Notes under the pieces: generated by a model
What the model was told of the DNA's origin: nothing
Database searches by the model: none
The model's input: the letters and a program-made list of their open reading frames with translations, nothing else
Program-made: the position numbers and the translations under genes
In this document: one piece after another, positions 43,615-59,315 of the stretch
Layout: every line of letters begins with the position of its first letter
Position numbering within the stretch: the first letter of the stretch is position 1
Origin: Qipengyuania proteolytica
Lineage (GTDB): Bacteria; Pseudomonadota; Alphaproteobacteria; Sphingomonadales; Sphingomonadaceae
Length of the DNA stretch: 64,000 nucleotides
Assembly (NCBI RefSeq): GCF_019711565.1
Contig: NZ_JAIGNN010000003.1
Span: 62,001 to 126,000, forward strand
Reading direction: 5' to 3'

Positions 43615-45036
43615 CTACTCCGCCTCGCTCTCGAGATTGCCGAGCCCGTAGCGGTGCAATTTCGAATAGAGGCTCTGCCGGCTCAGGCCGAGGATTTCCG
43701 CCGCCGAGGCGCGGTTGTCCGAGGTATAGGTGAGCGCCGCTTCGATGCAGAGCCGCTCGATCAGATCGGTACTTTCGCGCACGATCTCCTTCAATGACAT
43801 GCGCCCGACCAGTTCAGTCAATTGTTCCACCGATCTGGGCTCGTCCTGCACCACCGGGGCGAGGTTGCGCAGGCGGCGACCGATCTGACGGATCACGAAA
43901 CCGGTGTGGGCAGCCGGGCCGTCGGTTTGCACCGCGGACAGCTCTACCGGTTCGCCCGGCATGGACTGGTTGGCGCCGACGACGGTGGTCACGTTGCGCG
44001 CGAAGCCGTGCTTGGCGAGCTGGCCGTCGATCAGGTCGAGGTCGATGCCCGGCCGGCCGACGAACTCGCCCAGCGAGCGCCCGCGGATCTGGTCGATGCT
44101 CGCCGCCCCGATCAGTTCGACGAAAGCGAGATTGGCAGCGAGGATCGCGCGCGAGTCGTCGGTCAGCACGAAGGCGTCGGGCATGGCCTCAAGGACGTCC
44201 AGCGCGGCGCGGTGTTCGGGCCGCGTCGGATCGCCGTCCCGCGCGAGGCGAAGCATGAGGAACTGGCCGCCCTGCTGCCGGAACCCGGTGGCGCTCACCG
44301 ACACCGTCTCCCCGCCCTCCTGCAGAACCGCGGAGAACGGCGAAACCGAGCCGGACGTGAGTGCCGCACCGAGATAGGCGATCAAGGGCTCGCGCGAGGA
44401 GCGGCCGAACAGCGACAGCAGCTTGCCGCCTTCGACCTTGCCTTCCCTTGTCCCCAGCACGCGATGGGCGGCGGGATTGGCTTCCTTGATCCGGAAGCCG
44501 TCGGCCGCGACGATCAGAACCGCTTCCGACGACAGATCGAACAGCATGCGGTAGCGTGCTTCGAGCCGGCGCATGCGCAGGTAGTCGCGCTCGAGCGATT
44601 GCTGCGCCTGCAAGAGCCGCTGCTGGACCGCTGCCGTCTCGCGCAAATCGCGGCCGAAAGCGATGTGGTTGCCGCTCTCGCCCGCCGGGACGACGACATA
44701 TTTGACCGGCACGTCGCCATCGGGCCCGACGTGGTTGACCTGCCGCCAGTGCTGCGTCTGGTGCTTGCGCGCGCCCGCCAGCATTTCCATGATCTTCGGC
44801 TTGCTCTCGACCGTCACCGTGTCGAGCCAGTCGCGCCCGACCCAGTCGCCGAAACCGGGAAATTCGTCGGGGTTGGCCGAGGCATCGAGGATGCGGCCGG
44901 TATCGTCGACGATAAGGGTGATATCGCCCGCCACCATGGCGAGCCGCGTCGCCGCTTCGAGGTCGAGCGCACCCAGCACATCGGCGGAATCGCCGAAGGG
45001 GGCCCTCCCCTCGATACTGTGTTTGCGCGTGAGCAA
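43615..45036 (-). CDS. ppsR: Photosynthesis gene repressor PpsR/CrtJ
   Basis: A 473-residue aerobic repressor of bch, crt and puf/puc genes. Layout: N-terminal region, PAS1 (about 30-125), a Q-linker coiled coil (AAVQQRLLQAQQSLERDYLRMRRLEARY, about 135-165), PAS2 and PAS3 (about 165-395), and a C-terminal FIS-type helix-turn-helix (ASAAEILGLSRQSLYSKLHRYGLG). It has only one cysteine, Cys430 in ERLCIEAAL, next to the helix-turn-helix and matching the conserved DNA-domain Cys of CrtJ/PpsR. The second, PAS-domain Cys of the Rhodobacter proteins is absent. It begins 15 bases after ppaA. Confidence 0.95.
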   Translation of the reverse strand: MLTRKHSIEGRAPFGDSADVLGALDLEAATRLAMVAGDITLIVDDTGRILDASANPDEFPGFGDWVGRDWLDTVTVESKPKIMEMLAGARKHQTQHWRQVNHVGPDGDVPVKYVVVPAGESGNHIAFGRDLRETAAVQQRLLQAQQSLERDYLRMRRLEARYRMLFDLSSEAVLIVAADGFRIKEANPAAHRVLGTREGKVEGGKLLSLFGRSSREPLIAYLGAALTSGSVSPFSAVLQEGGETVSVSATGFRQQGGQFLMLRLARDGDPTRPEHRAALDVLEAMPDAFVLTDDSRAILAANLAFVELIGAASIDQIRGRSLGEFVGRPGIDLDLIDGQLAKHGFARNVTTVVGANQSMPGEPVELSAVQTDGPAAHTGFVIRQIGRRLRNLAPVVQDEPRSVEQLTELVGRMSLKEIVRESTDLIERLCIEAALTYTSDNRASAAEILGLSRQSLYSKLHRYGLGNLESEAE

Positions 45037-45051
45037 ACGCTCCTCCGGCTC

Positions 45052-45933
45052 TTAGACTTGTCCGACGAGCGGCCTCGTATCCGCCATCATCCGCTCCGCC
45101 AGCGCCAGTGCCGAACAGGCATCGGATGCAGTTCCGTCAGCCCCCACCTGCGAGGCGAGACCGGGGTTGGCGTTGATCGCCCTGCCGCCGATAATGATCC
45201 TGATCGCAGGATTGCGCGAAACGGAACGGATTGCCGACACGAGATCGGCGATGAGGCCGCTAGGACAATCGTTCGTGACGGTCAATCCTGCGAGGTCGAA
45301 AGCTCTTTCGCCCAGAATCGCGAGGAGCTCCTGCCGCTTCGGTTCGAACAGGACCTCACTCTGCCAGCCGGCGCGGGCGAAGATTTCCTCGACCATCAGC
45401 GCCCCGAAACTATGCTGATCCCCTGGCATGGGGGCGAACAGGGCGGTCGGCACCGTCTCGACCGCACGGGTCACCGGCGGGGAGCGCAGAGCGACCACGC
45501 GCATTACTTCCTGCAGGCGCCACAGGCCCATGGTGACTTCGACGAAATCGCAGGCGTCGTCCTCCCACAATTCGCCGAGGCGACGGGCCGAAGGGGCCAG
45601 CAGGTCAACAAGGATCGTCTGAACCGGAACGCCGCGCTCGAGGAATGTCTCGACCTCGGCAAGCAATTCGTCTGCCTCTAGCCGAAGCGGGAGGACGGCG
45701 AAGCGCGCCGCCTCTTGGCAATCGATCGCACAGCCGGGTGCTCCACCGTTCGGCGCGCACATGGCCGCCCGCGGGCAATCGTCGCGATGCGCCATCAGCA
45801 GCCGGGGGATGATCTCACCCTCCACCAATCCTCCGAGCGAGACATGTGTCGAACTGTGGCGAGTTGCGTGGGCGGCGTTGAACGCCGTGTCGGTGCGGAG
45901 CGCCGATACTCCGTCAGTATAGTCCTTGGCCAT
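45052..45933 (-). CDS. ppaA: AerR/PpaA-type B12-domain antirepressor
   Basis: A 293-residue cobalamin-binding regulator that in Rhodobacter modulates CrtJ/PpsR in response to light via adenosyl/hydroxocobalamin. Seen: an N-terminal helical region with a Cys cluster (Cys53, 59, 68, 72; spacing CX5CX8CX3C), the helical cap LEDD-like WEDDACDFVEVTMGLWRLQEVMR, the B12-binding PGDQHSFG (His174 as cobalt ligand), then NDCPSG and IIIGGRAIN. ATG 45933 has GGGGAG about 8 bases upstream. It is the first gene of the ppaA-ppsR unit, with a PpsR-type site in its promoter region. Confidence 0.93.
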   Translation of the reverse strand: MAKDYTDGVSALRTDTAFNAAHATRHSSTHVSLGGLVEGEIIPRLLMAHRDDCPRAAMCAPNGGAPGCAIDCQEAARFAVLPLRLEADELLAEVETFLERGVPVQTILVDLLAPSARRLGELWEDDACDFVEVTMGLWRLQEVMRVVALRSPPVTRAVETVPTALFAPMPGDQHSFGALMVEEIFARAGWQSEVLFEPKRQELLAILGERAFDLAGLTVTNDCPSGLIADLVSAIRSVSRNPAIRIIIGGRAINANPGLASQVGADGTASDACSALALAERMMADTRPLVGQV

Positions 45934-45966
45934 CCAGCACTCCCCGTCTGGAACCGGCGCGGATCG

Positions 45967-45984
45967 CGTCAACCTGAGTGGACA
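45967..45984 (-). promoter_or_regulatory. PpsR-type site upstream of ppaA-ppsR
   Basis: On the minus strand TGTCC-N8-TTGACG (TGT-N12-ACG), 34-51 bases before the ppaA start. It shares the TTGAC right arm with the bchC and bchF sites. It would allow autoregulation of ppaA-ppsR. Confidence 0.5.
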
Positions 45985-46053
45985 TGTTTTCGAGTCGTTT
46001 CACGCAGGTCAGGAGACCCTAGGCCTTTCAATGACCTGTGGCAAACCCCGGGC

Positions 46054-46087
46054 TGTCAATTTTATTGAACGTCAAGATTGATTGACA
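46054..46087 (+). promoter_or_regulatory. Tandem PpsR-type sites and -35 element upstream of bchF
   Basis: Two overlapping matches: TGT-N12-ACG at 46054-46071 and CGT-N12-ACA at 46070-46087. The second contains the perfect inverted repeat GTCAA-N6-TTGAC and the -35 hexamer TTGACA (46082-46087). A poor -10 candidate (GTAGTC, 46105-46110) follows at 17 bp. The start of bchF is 57 bases downstream. This appears to be the main regulated promoter of the bchF-hemA operon. Confidence 0.68.
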
Positions 46088-46143
46088 CTTGCTCAAAAGC
46101 GGGCGTAGTCTGCCTTCAGTCCAGCGGAGGTAAAACGCTAGCG

Positions 46144-47948
<1,805 letters not shown>

Positions 47949-47952
47949 GGCG

Positions 47953-49477
47953 ATGCAGCTGGCCGTCTGGACATATGAAGGCCCGCCCCACGTCGGCGCG
48001 ATGCGGGTGGCGACCGCGATGGAGGGGCTGCATTACGTGCTCCATGCACCGCAGGGCGATACCTATGCCGACCTGCTGTTCACGATGATCGAACGCCGCG
48101 GCAAACGCCCGCCGGTCACCTACACCACCTTCCAGGCGCGCGATCTTGGCAAGGACACAGCGCAGCTGTTCCAGGACGCGGCGCGCGACGCGATCGAGCG
48201 GTTCCAACCGCAGGCGCTGATGGTGGGTGCCAGCTGCACCGCCGAGCTGATCCAGGACGATCCCGCAGGTCTTGCCGAAGCGATGGACCTGCCCTGCCCG
48301 GTGATCCCGCTCGAACTGCCGAGCTACCAGCGCAAGGAGAACTGGGGGGCGGCGGAAAGCTTCTACCAGCTCGTCCGCACGCTCGCCGACCAGTCGATCC
48401 GACCGCGCGGGAGTGAGCGCAAGCTCGCCAATATCCTCGGCCCCACGGCGCTCGGCTTCCGCCACCGCGACGACGTGATCGAGGTGCGCAAGATGCTCGA
48501 TGCGCTGGGTGTCGAGGTCAATCTCGTCGCCCCGCTCGGCGCCACACCGGCCGACCTAACGCGGATCGGTGCGGCGGATTTCAACATCGTCCTCTACCCC
48601 GAAATCGGCGATGAGGCTGCGCGGTGGCTGGAGCGGACGTTCCGGCAACCGGCCGTCCGCACCGTGCCGATCGGCGTCGGCGCGACGCGCGACTTCATCC
48701 GCGAAACCGCCGCGCTGGCTGGGGTCGATCCTGCGCCCGCGCTGGATGACGACGGATCGCGCATGCCGTGGTGGAGCCGCTCGGTCGATTCGACCTATCT
48801 CACCGGCAAGCGCGTCTTCATCTTCGGCGATGCCACCCATGCCGTCGCCGCCGCGCGCATCGCTGCGGAAGAACTCGGCTTCGAGGTCTGCGGCCTCGGC
48901 TGCTACAACCGCGAATTCGCCCGCGACGTGCGCGATGCCGCGAAGCTTTACGGCGTCGAGCCGCTCATTACCGACGATCATCTCGCGGTCGAGGAAGCCA
49001 TCGCCGCCGCCTCGCCCGAACTCGTGTTGGGCACGCAGATGGAGCGGCATATCGCCAAGCGGTTGGGCCTGCCCTGCGCGGTCATTTCTTCGCCCGTCCA
49101 TGTGCAGGACTTCCCCGCCCGCCATAGCCCGCAGATGGGTTTCGAAGGCGCGAACGTCATTTTCGACAGCTGGGTGCATCCGCTCGTGATGGGGCTGGAA
49201 GAACACCTGCTGACCATGTTCCGCGAAGATTTCGAGTTCTCGGACACCGCCGGTGCCTCGCACCTCCACGCGCATGCGCCGAAACCCGTGACGCCGGTTG
49301 CCGAACCGGCCAACGAACCGGCGCCGGGCTCGCTGTGGACCGCCGAGGCGGAGAGGGAATTGAAGAAGATCCCCTTCTTCGTGCGGGGCAAGGCGCGCCG
49401 CAACACCGAGCTCTTCGCCGCCGAACAGGGCCGCGACGCGATCGACCTCGCCACTCTCTACGACGCGAAGGCGCATT

Positions 49478-49488
<11 letters not shown>
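47953..49488 (+). CDS. bchB: Light-independent protochlorophyllide reductase subunit B
   Basis: A 511-residue NifK-like partner of BchN. Seen: [25 protein letters not shown] at the N-terminus (with the region holding the Asp cluster ligand), [20 protein letters not shown] (Cys ligand), [20 protein letters not shown], and a C-terminal helical extension [26 protein letters not shown] that caps the active site in this family. Overlaps bchH by 11 bases. Confidence 0.97.
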
Positions 49489-54636
<5,148 letters not shown>

Positions 54637-54637
<1 letters not shown>

Positions 54638-56064
54638 TGAAACACGATGCTCGCCTTTCGCCGAACTGGAGCCGGGTCGCCATGACCTGGCTGCCCTTCG
54701 CCGATGCGGCGAGTGCCGATCTGCCGATCGGCCGCCTGCTGCGCCTGTCGCTGTTCCAGGTCAGCGTCGGCATGACGATGGTGCTGCTCAACGGCACGCT
54801 CAACCGGGTGATGATCGTCGAGCTGGGAACGCCCGCCTGGCTGGTGGCGCTGCTGATCGCCATCCCCCTGCTCGTCGCGCCGTTCCGCGCGGTCATCGGG
54901 CACCGGTCGGACACGCATCGGTCGGTGCTGGGCTGGCGGCGCGTGCCCTACATCTGGTTCGGCACGCTGATGCAATTCGGCGGGCTGGCGATCATGCCCT
55001 TCGCGCTGCTGCTGCTCGGGCGGGAGGGGGATTTCACCATCGGCCTGCTGGCGAGCGCGCTGGCGTTCCTGCTGGCCGGTGCCGGGCTCCATACCACGCA
55101 GACCGCCGGCCTCGCCCTCGCGACCGATCTTGCGCCCGAAGACAAGCGTCCGCGCGCGGTCGCGCTGCTCTATGTGATGCTGCTGGCGGGCATGATGCTC
55201 TCGGCGCTGGTGATCGGGACGCTGCTGATCGATTTCTCGCCCACCCTGCTGGTTCAGGTGATCCAGGGTGCGGCGGTGCTGGCGCTGGTGCTCAATGTGA
55301 CCGCCCTGTGGAAGCAGGAAGCGCGCAACCAGTCGGTCATCGCCGCCGACACCCCGCGCCCGCCCTTCGCCGAAGTCTGGGACGAATTCACCGCCAACGA
55401 CCGCGTGCGCCGCCTGCTCGCCGCGATCGGCTGCGGCGCGGCAGCCTTCGCCATGCAGGACGCCCTGCTCGAACCCTATGGCGGCGAAGTGCTCGGCCTC
55501 TCGGTCGGCGCGACGACCGGCCTCACCGGCGCCTGGGCCTTCGGCACGCTGCTCGGGTTCGCGCTCACCGCACGCAAGCTCGACCGCGGGGGCGATCCGC
55601 TGCGCCTGGCGGGCTACGGCGCAGTCGCCGGGATTACGGCCTTCCTGCTCGTGATCTTTGCCGCGCCGTTCGGCCTCCCCGGCCTGCTCGCGCTCGGCGC
55701 CATCGGCATCGGCTTCGGCGCCGGGCTCTTCTCGGTCGGCACGCTGGTTGCCGCCATGGCGCTCGCCAAGGACGGGACGAGCGGCATCGCGCTGGGCGCA
55801 TGGGGCGCGGTGCAGGCGAGCGCGGCGGGTCTCGCAATCGCGCTCGGCGGCCTGCTGCGCGATCTCGTTTCGCGCTTCGCCCTGGCCGACGGCCTCGGCG
55901 CAAGCCTGGCGGACCGGGCCATCGGCTATGCGACCGTCTACACGATCGAAATCATCCTCTTGCTGGTCACCCTCGCGGTGATCGGCCCGCTGGTCGGACG
56001 CGATTCCCGCGCCGCGCCCGGCACAGCCCAGCCCGCGTTCGGGCTGACCGAGTTTCCCACCTGA
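54637..56064 (+). CDS. lhaA: Light-harvesting complex 1 assembly protein LhaA
   Basis: A 475-residue twelve-helix MFS protein of the BCD/PucC family, thought to help insert bacteriochlorophyll into LH1. Seen: LLRLSLFQVSVGMTMVLLNGTLNRVMIVEL, VIGHRSDTHRSVLGWRRVPYIWFGTL, LLAGAGLHTTQTAGLALATDLAPEDKRPRAVALLYVM and MQDALLEPYGGEVLGLSVG. Position directly upstream of puhA is typical for lhaA and separates it from the paralogue between bchG and bchP. TGATG coupling to bchM. Confidence 0.93.
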
Positions 56065-56085
56065 TCCGAAGGGAAGGATAGTGCC

Positions 56086-56847
56086 ATGAACGGAAATATC
56101 GTCGGAACCATCGATGGCGCGGAGCTGGCGCTCTATGCCTTCACCCTGTTCTTCCTGATCCTGCTGTTCTACCTGCGGCGCGAGGACCGGCGCGAAGGCT
56201 ATCCGCTCGAGGACGAGCTGACCGGCATGGTCGAGACCCCCGGCGGCCCGATGCACACCGCCAGCACCAAGACCTTCCGCCTGCCGCACGGCCGCGGCAC
56301 GGTAACCGCGCCGACCAAGGGCCGCGAGCCGGCCGACATCGCGGCGAAGAAGTTCGACCCGGCCGGCGGTTCGCCCTACGTGCCGACCGGCAACCCGCTG
56401 GCCGACGGGATCGGCCCGGCAGCCTATGCCGAGCGCGACCGGTTGCCCGACATCGATGCGCATGGCCGTCCACGTATCGTGCCGATGTCCTCCGACGGGC
56501 ACATGGCGGTAGCCGCCCGGGACACCGATCCGCGCGGCCTGCCGGTCTATGGCGCCGACGGGAAGAAGGCGGGCACGGTCAGCGACCTGTGGGTCGACCG
56601 GGCCGAGCATGTCATCCGCTACCTGGCGGTCGACACCGGGACGGGCACGGTGCTCGCGCCGATGGCGATGGCGCTGGTGCGCCGGGACCACGTGTCGATC
56701 GACGCGATCAATGCGAGCGATTTTGCCGGCGTGCCCAAGCTGGCCGCTGCGGCGGAAATCACCCGCTACGAGGAAGAGCGGGTCGTCGCCTATTTCGGCG
56801 GCGGCTATCTCTACGCCAATAGCGGGCGGCAGGAGCCGCTGCTGTGA
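56086..56847 (+). CDS. puhA: Photosynthetic reaction centre H subunit
   Basis: A 253-residue protein: one N-terminal membrane helix (AELALYAFTLFFLILLFYL), then a cytoplasmic domain containing REDRREGYPLEDE, KTFRLPHGRGTVTAP, and a PRC-barrel (GLPVYGADGKKAGTVSDLWVDRAEHVIRYLAVDTG). It caps PufLM and shapes the proton path to the QB site. GAAGGGAAGGA precedes the ATG at a good distance. It overlaps puhB by GTGA. Confidence 0.97.
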   Translation: MNGNIVGTIDGAELALYAFTLFFLILLFYLRREDRREGYPLEDELTGMVETPGGPMHTASTKTFRLPHGRGTVTAPTKGREPADIAAKKFDPAGGSPYVPTGNPLADGIGPAAYAERDRLPDIDAHGRPRIVPMSSDGHMAVAARDTDPRGLPVYGADGKKAGTVSDLWVDRAEHVIRYLAVDTGTGTVLAPMAMALVRRDHVSIDAINASDFAGVPKLAAAAEITRYEEERVVAYFGGGYLYANSGRQEPLL

Positions 56848-57449
56848 TCGAGTACGAACACGAGCCGATCCGCGGACTGCCGGGCGATCTGCCCCACGGC
56901 GAGCGGATCCTGTGGCAGGGCGCACCCGATTGGCGGGTCTTCGCCCGCAGCGCGCTGCACAGCCGCTGGATCGGCGTCTATTTCATGCTCATCGCCGCGA
57001 TCGCGCTGGTCAGCGGGAGCGTCGCCGGGATGGCGGCGGCGCTGATCTCCGCCGCGCTGGTCGGCGGCCTGCTGGCGCTGTTCGCCTGGATGGTGGCGAA
57101 GACCACGGTCTACACGTTGACCAACCGCCGCGTCGTCCTGCGGATCGGCGTCGCGCTGACCAAATGCATCAATCTCCCGCTTTCGGTCATCGGATCGGCC
57201 GAATTGCGCGAGCTTGCAGGCGGCTATGGCGACATCGCGCTGGTCCCCACTGCTCACCACCGGCTCGGCTATGCCATGCTCTGGCCCCACGCGCGCCCGC
57301 TGCGCTTTTCGCGCCCGCAGCCGATGCTGCGCGCCCTGCCCGATGCGGCCAGGGTCGCCGCCCTCCTCGCCGAGGCCTGCGCGGGCGTCACCCCGGTGCT
57401 GCGCCCTGCCGAACAGCGTAGCGCCCCGGTCCGGGAGGCCGCCGCATGA
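56844..57449 (+). CDS. puhB: Photosynthetic complex assembly protein PuhB
   Basis: A 201-residue membrane protein with two central membrane segments (GVYFMLIAAIALVSGSVAGM, ISAALVGGLLALFAWMVA) and a PH-like domain (KTTVYTLTNRRVVLRIGVALTKCINLPLSVIGSAELR). The N-terminus EPIRGLPGDLPHGERILWQGAPDW is characteristic. Known in Rhodobacter to assist reaction-centre assembly. GTG start in the puhA stop; ATGA with puhC. Confidence 0.93.
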   Translation: MIEYEHEPIRGLPGDLPHGERILWQGAPDWRVFARSALHSRWIGVYFMLIAAIALVSGSVAGMAAALISAALVGGLLALFAWMVAKTTVYTLTNRRVVLRIGVALTKCINLPLSVIGSAELRELAGGYGDIALVPTAHHRLGYAMLWPHARPLRFSRPQPMLRALPDAARVAALLAEACAGVTPVLRPAEQRSAPVREAAA

Positions 57450-57931
57450 GCCACGCGCACAGCCACGAGAACACCGTCCCGACCCCGGCGCTGATCGCGG
57501 CCGGGCTGCTGGTGCTGTTCGCCCTGCTGATGACCGCGACGGTGCGCATGGGCTGGCTCGAACGCGAGGCCGTCCCTTCGGTGGAGCGCACCATGGCGCA
57601 GGTCGCACCGGCGGCGCAGCGCACCCTCGCCTTCGCCGATGCGGCCGACGGCTCGGTCATCGTCACCGACGGCGCGAGCGGTCGGCAGGTCGCGGTGATC
57701 GAGGCGGGGAGCGAACAGGGCGGCTTCGTGCGCGGCGTGCTGCGCGGCATGGCCCGCGAACGCCGCATGCACGGCATCGGCGCCGAGGCACCCTTCACGC
57801 TGACGCTGTGGGACGACGGCTCGCTCTCGCTGCTCGACGAGACCACTGGCCGATCCGTCGAACTCGGCGCATTCGGGCCCGACAACCGCGTCGATTTCGA
57901 AAAACTGCTGGTCGTGGGAGTTTCGCTGTGA
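57446..57931 (+). CDS. puhC: Photosynthetic complex assembly protein PuhC
   Basis: A 161-residue protein with one N-terminal membrane segment (TPALIAAGLLVLFALLMTATVRMG) and a periplasmic beta-rich domain with DGSVIVTDGASGRQVAVIEAGSEQGGFVRGVLRGMARERR. This GFVRG-RGLARERR-type stretch is the family hallmark. Needed for normal LH1-reaction-centre levels in Rhodobacter. ATGA with puhB and GTGA with the next gene. Confidence 0.92.
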   Translation: MSHAHSHENTVPTPALIAAGLLVLFALLMTATVRMGWLEREAVPSVERTMAQVAPAAQRTLAFADAADGSVIVTDGASGRQVAVIEAGSEQGGFVRGVLRGMARERRMHGIGAEAPFTLTLWDDGSLSLLDETTGRSVELGAFGPDNRVDFEKLLVVGVSL

Positions 57932-58215
57932 GCGCCCGGACCTTCGACACGCCCTGCCGGATCGCCATCGAGCAGAGCGACGAACACTTTCACGCCCATG
58001 TCGAGCTCGACGGCGACATCGCCATCTTCCCCGGAGACCGGGTCCGCGTCCACGGCGCGCCGATCCGGATCGCTTTCGGCCAGACCGCAAATTACGAGCG
58101 CATGGCGACGGTCACCCGCGCCGGGCCGCTGTTGCGGGGCTGGACCAGGCTCGCCGCCTATTTCGACCTCAAGGAGCTTTACGAGGTCAGTTTCAACCCC
58201 GGGAGGATCAAATGA
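57928..58215 (+). CDS. Conserved-looking small protein between puhC and acsF
   Basis: A 95-residue predicted soluble protein starting with GTG in the puhC stop (GTGA) and ending in the acsF start (ATGA). Composition: TFDTPCRIAIEQSDEHFHAHVELDGDIAIFPGDRVRVHGAP then FGQTANYERMATVTRAGPL and FDLKELYEVSF. The beta-rich, HxH-containing N-terminal half suggests a small barrel. No signal peptide or membrane helix. No known family was recognised. Tight coupling on both sides makes it a real gene and suggests a link to AcsF or assembly. Confidence 0.8.
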   Translation: MSARTFDTPCRIAIEQSDEHFHAHVELDGDIAIFPGDRVRVHGAPIRIAFGQTANYERMATVTRAGPLLRGWTRLAAYFDLKELYEVSFNPGRIK

Positions 58216-59315
58216 ACGCGCCGGCCACAATCGAGCGGGACAAGTCCACGCCCGCCCACGGCGGCAGGATCATGACCAGCGACGAGGCCATGGCCCTTGC
58301 CACGCAGGACACCATGCTGACCCCGCGGTTCTATACCACCGATTTCGACGCGCTCGACGCGATCGACGTATCGCTGGTGCGTGCCGAGTGGGACCAGCTC
58401 ATCGCCGACATGGTCGGCGATCCGAACAAGACGCATTTCCGCGACAAGGGCAGTTTCTCAGGGATCATCGAGAACCTCGAACCCGCGCTGAGGGCGGAAT
58501 TCACCGATTTCATGGTGAGTTCGATGACCTCGGAATTCTCCGGCTGCGTGCTCTATGCCGAAATCGCGCGGCGCACGAAGAACCCCGATGTGAAGCAGCT
58601 CTTCCGGCTGCTCGCGCGCGACGAGAGCCGCCATGCCGGCTTCATCAACGAATGCCTCAAGGATGCCGGCATCGGCGTCGACCTCGGCTTCCTGACGAAG
58701 ACCAAGAAGTACACCTACTTCAAACCGAAATTCATCTGGTACGCGGTCTACCTGTCCGAGAAGATCGGCTACGCACGCTACATCACCATCTACCGCCACC
58801 TGCAGGCCAATCCGCAGAACAAGTTCCACCCGATTTTCGACTGGTTCGAGGAGTGGTGCAACGACGAGTTCCGCCACGGCGAAGCCTTCGCCATGCTGAT
58901 GCGCGCCGATCCCAGGCTGCTGGAAGGCCACAACAAGCTGTGGATCCGCTTCTTCCTGCTGTCGGTCTATGCGACCATGTATGTGCGCGATCACGCCCGG
59001 CCCGTCTTCCACAAGGCGCTGGGGATCGATCCGACCGAATACGACTATCGCGTGTTCGAGGTCTGCAACCAGATCGCCCGCCAGGTCTATCCGGTCGAAC
59101 TCGCCATCGACAGCCCGGCCTTCCGCGCAAGCATGGAGGGGCTGCGCCAGGCCGCGCTGCGGATCGAGGATGGCAAGGAACAGGGTGGCCTGGGTGGCAT
59201 GCTGAAACGCGTGAGCGGCATGGCCGGCGCAGGCTGGAACTTCGCGAAGATGTATTTCCACCGCACCCGCAAAAATACCCTGCCCGAGACCATCAGGCTC
59301 CAGCCCGCATGGTGA
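58212..59315 (+). CDS. acsF: Aerobic Mg-protoporphyrin IX monomethyl ester oxidative cyclase
   Basis: A 367-residue diiron enzyme making the isocyclic E ring with O2. Seen: diiron ligand helices with [36 protein letters not shown] and [18 protein letters not shown]. Typical AcsF length. No anaerobic cyclase gene bchE appears in the window, so pigment synthesis here should need oxygen. Begins in the stop of the preceding small gene and overlaps puhE by 7 bases. Confidence 0.97.
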   Translation: MNAPATIERDKSTPAHGGRIMTSDEAMALATQDTMLTPRFYTTDFDALDAIDVSLVRAEWDQLIADMVGDPNKTHFRDKGSFSGIIENLEPALRAEFTDFMVSSMTSEFSGCVLYAEIARRTKNPDVKQLFRLLARDESRHAGFINECLKDAGIGVDLGFLTKTKKYTYFKPKFIWYAVYLSEKIGYARYITIYRHLQANPQNKFHPIFDWFEEWCNDEFRHGEAFAMLMRADPRLLEGHNKLWIRFFLLSVYATMYVRDHARPVFHKALGIDPTEYDYRVFEVCNQIARQVYPVELAIDSPAFRASMEGLRQAALRIEDGKEQGGLGGMLKRVSGMAGAGWNFAKMYFHRTRKNTLPETIRLQPAW

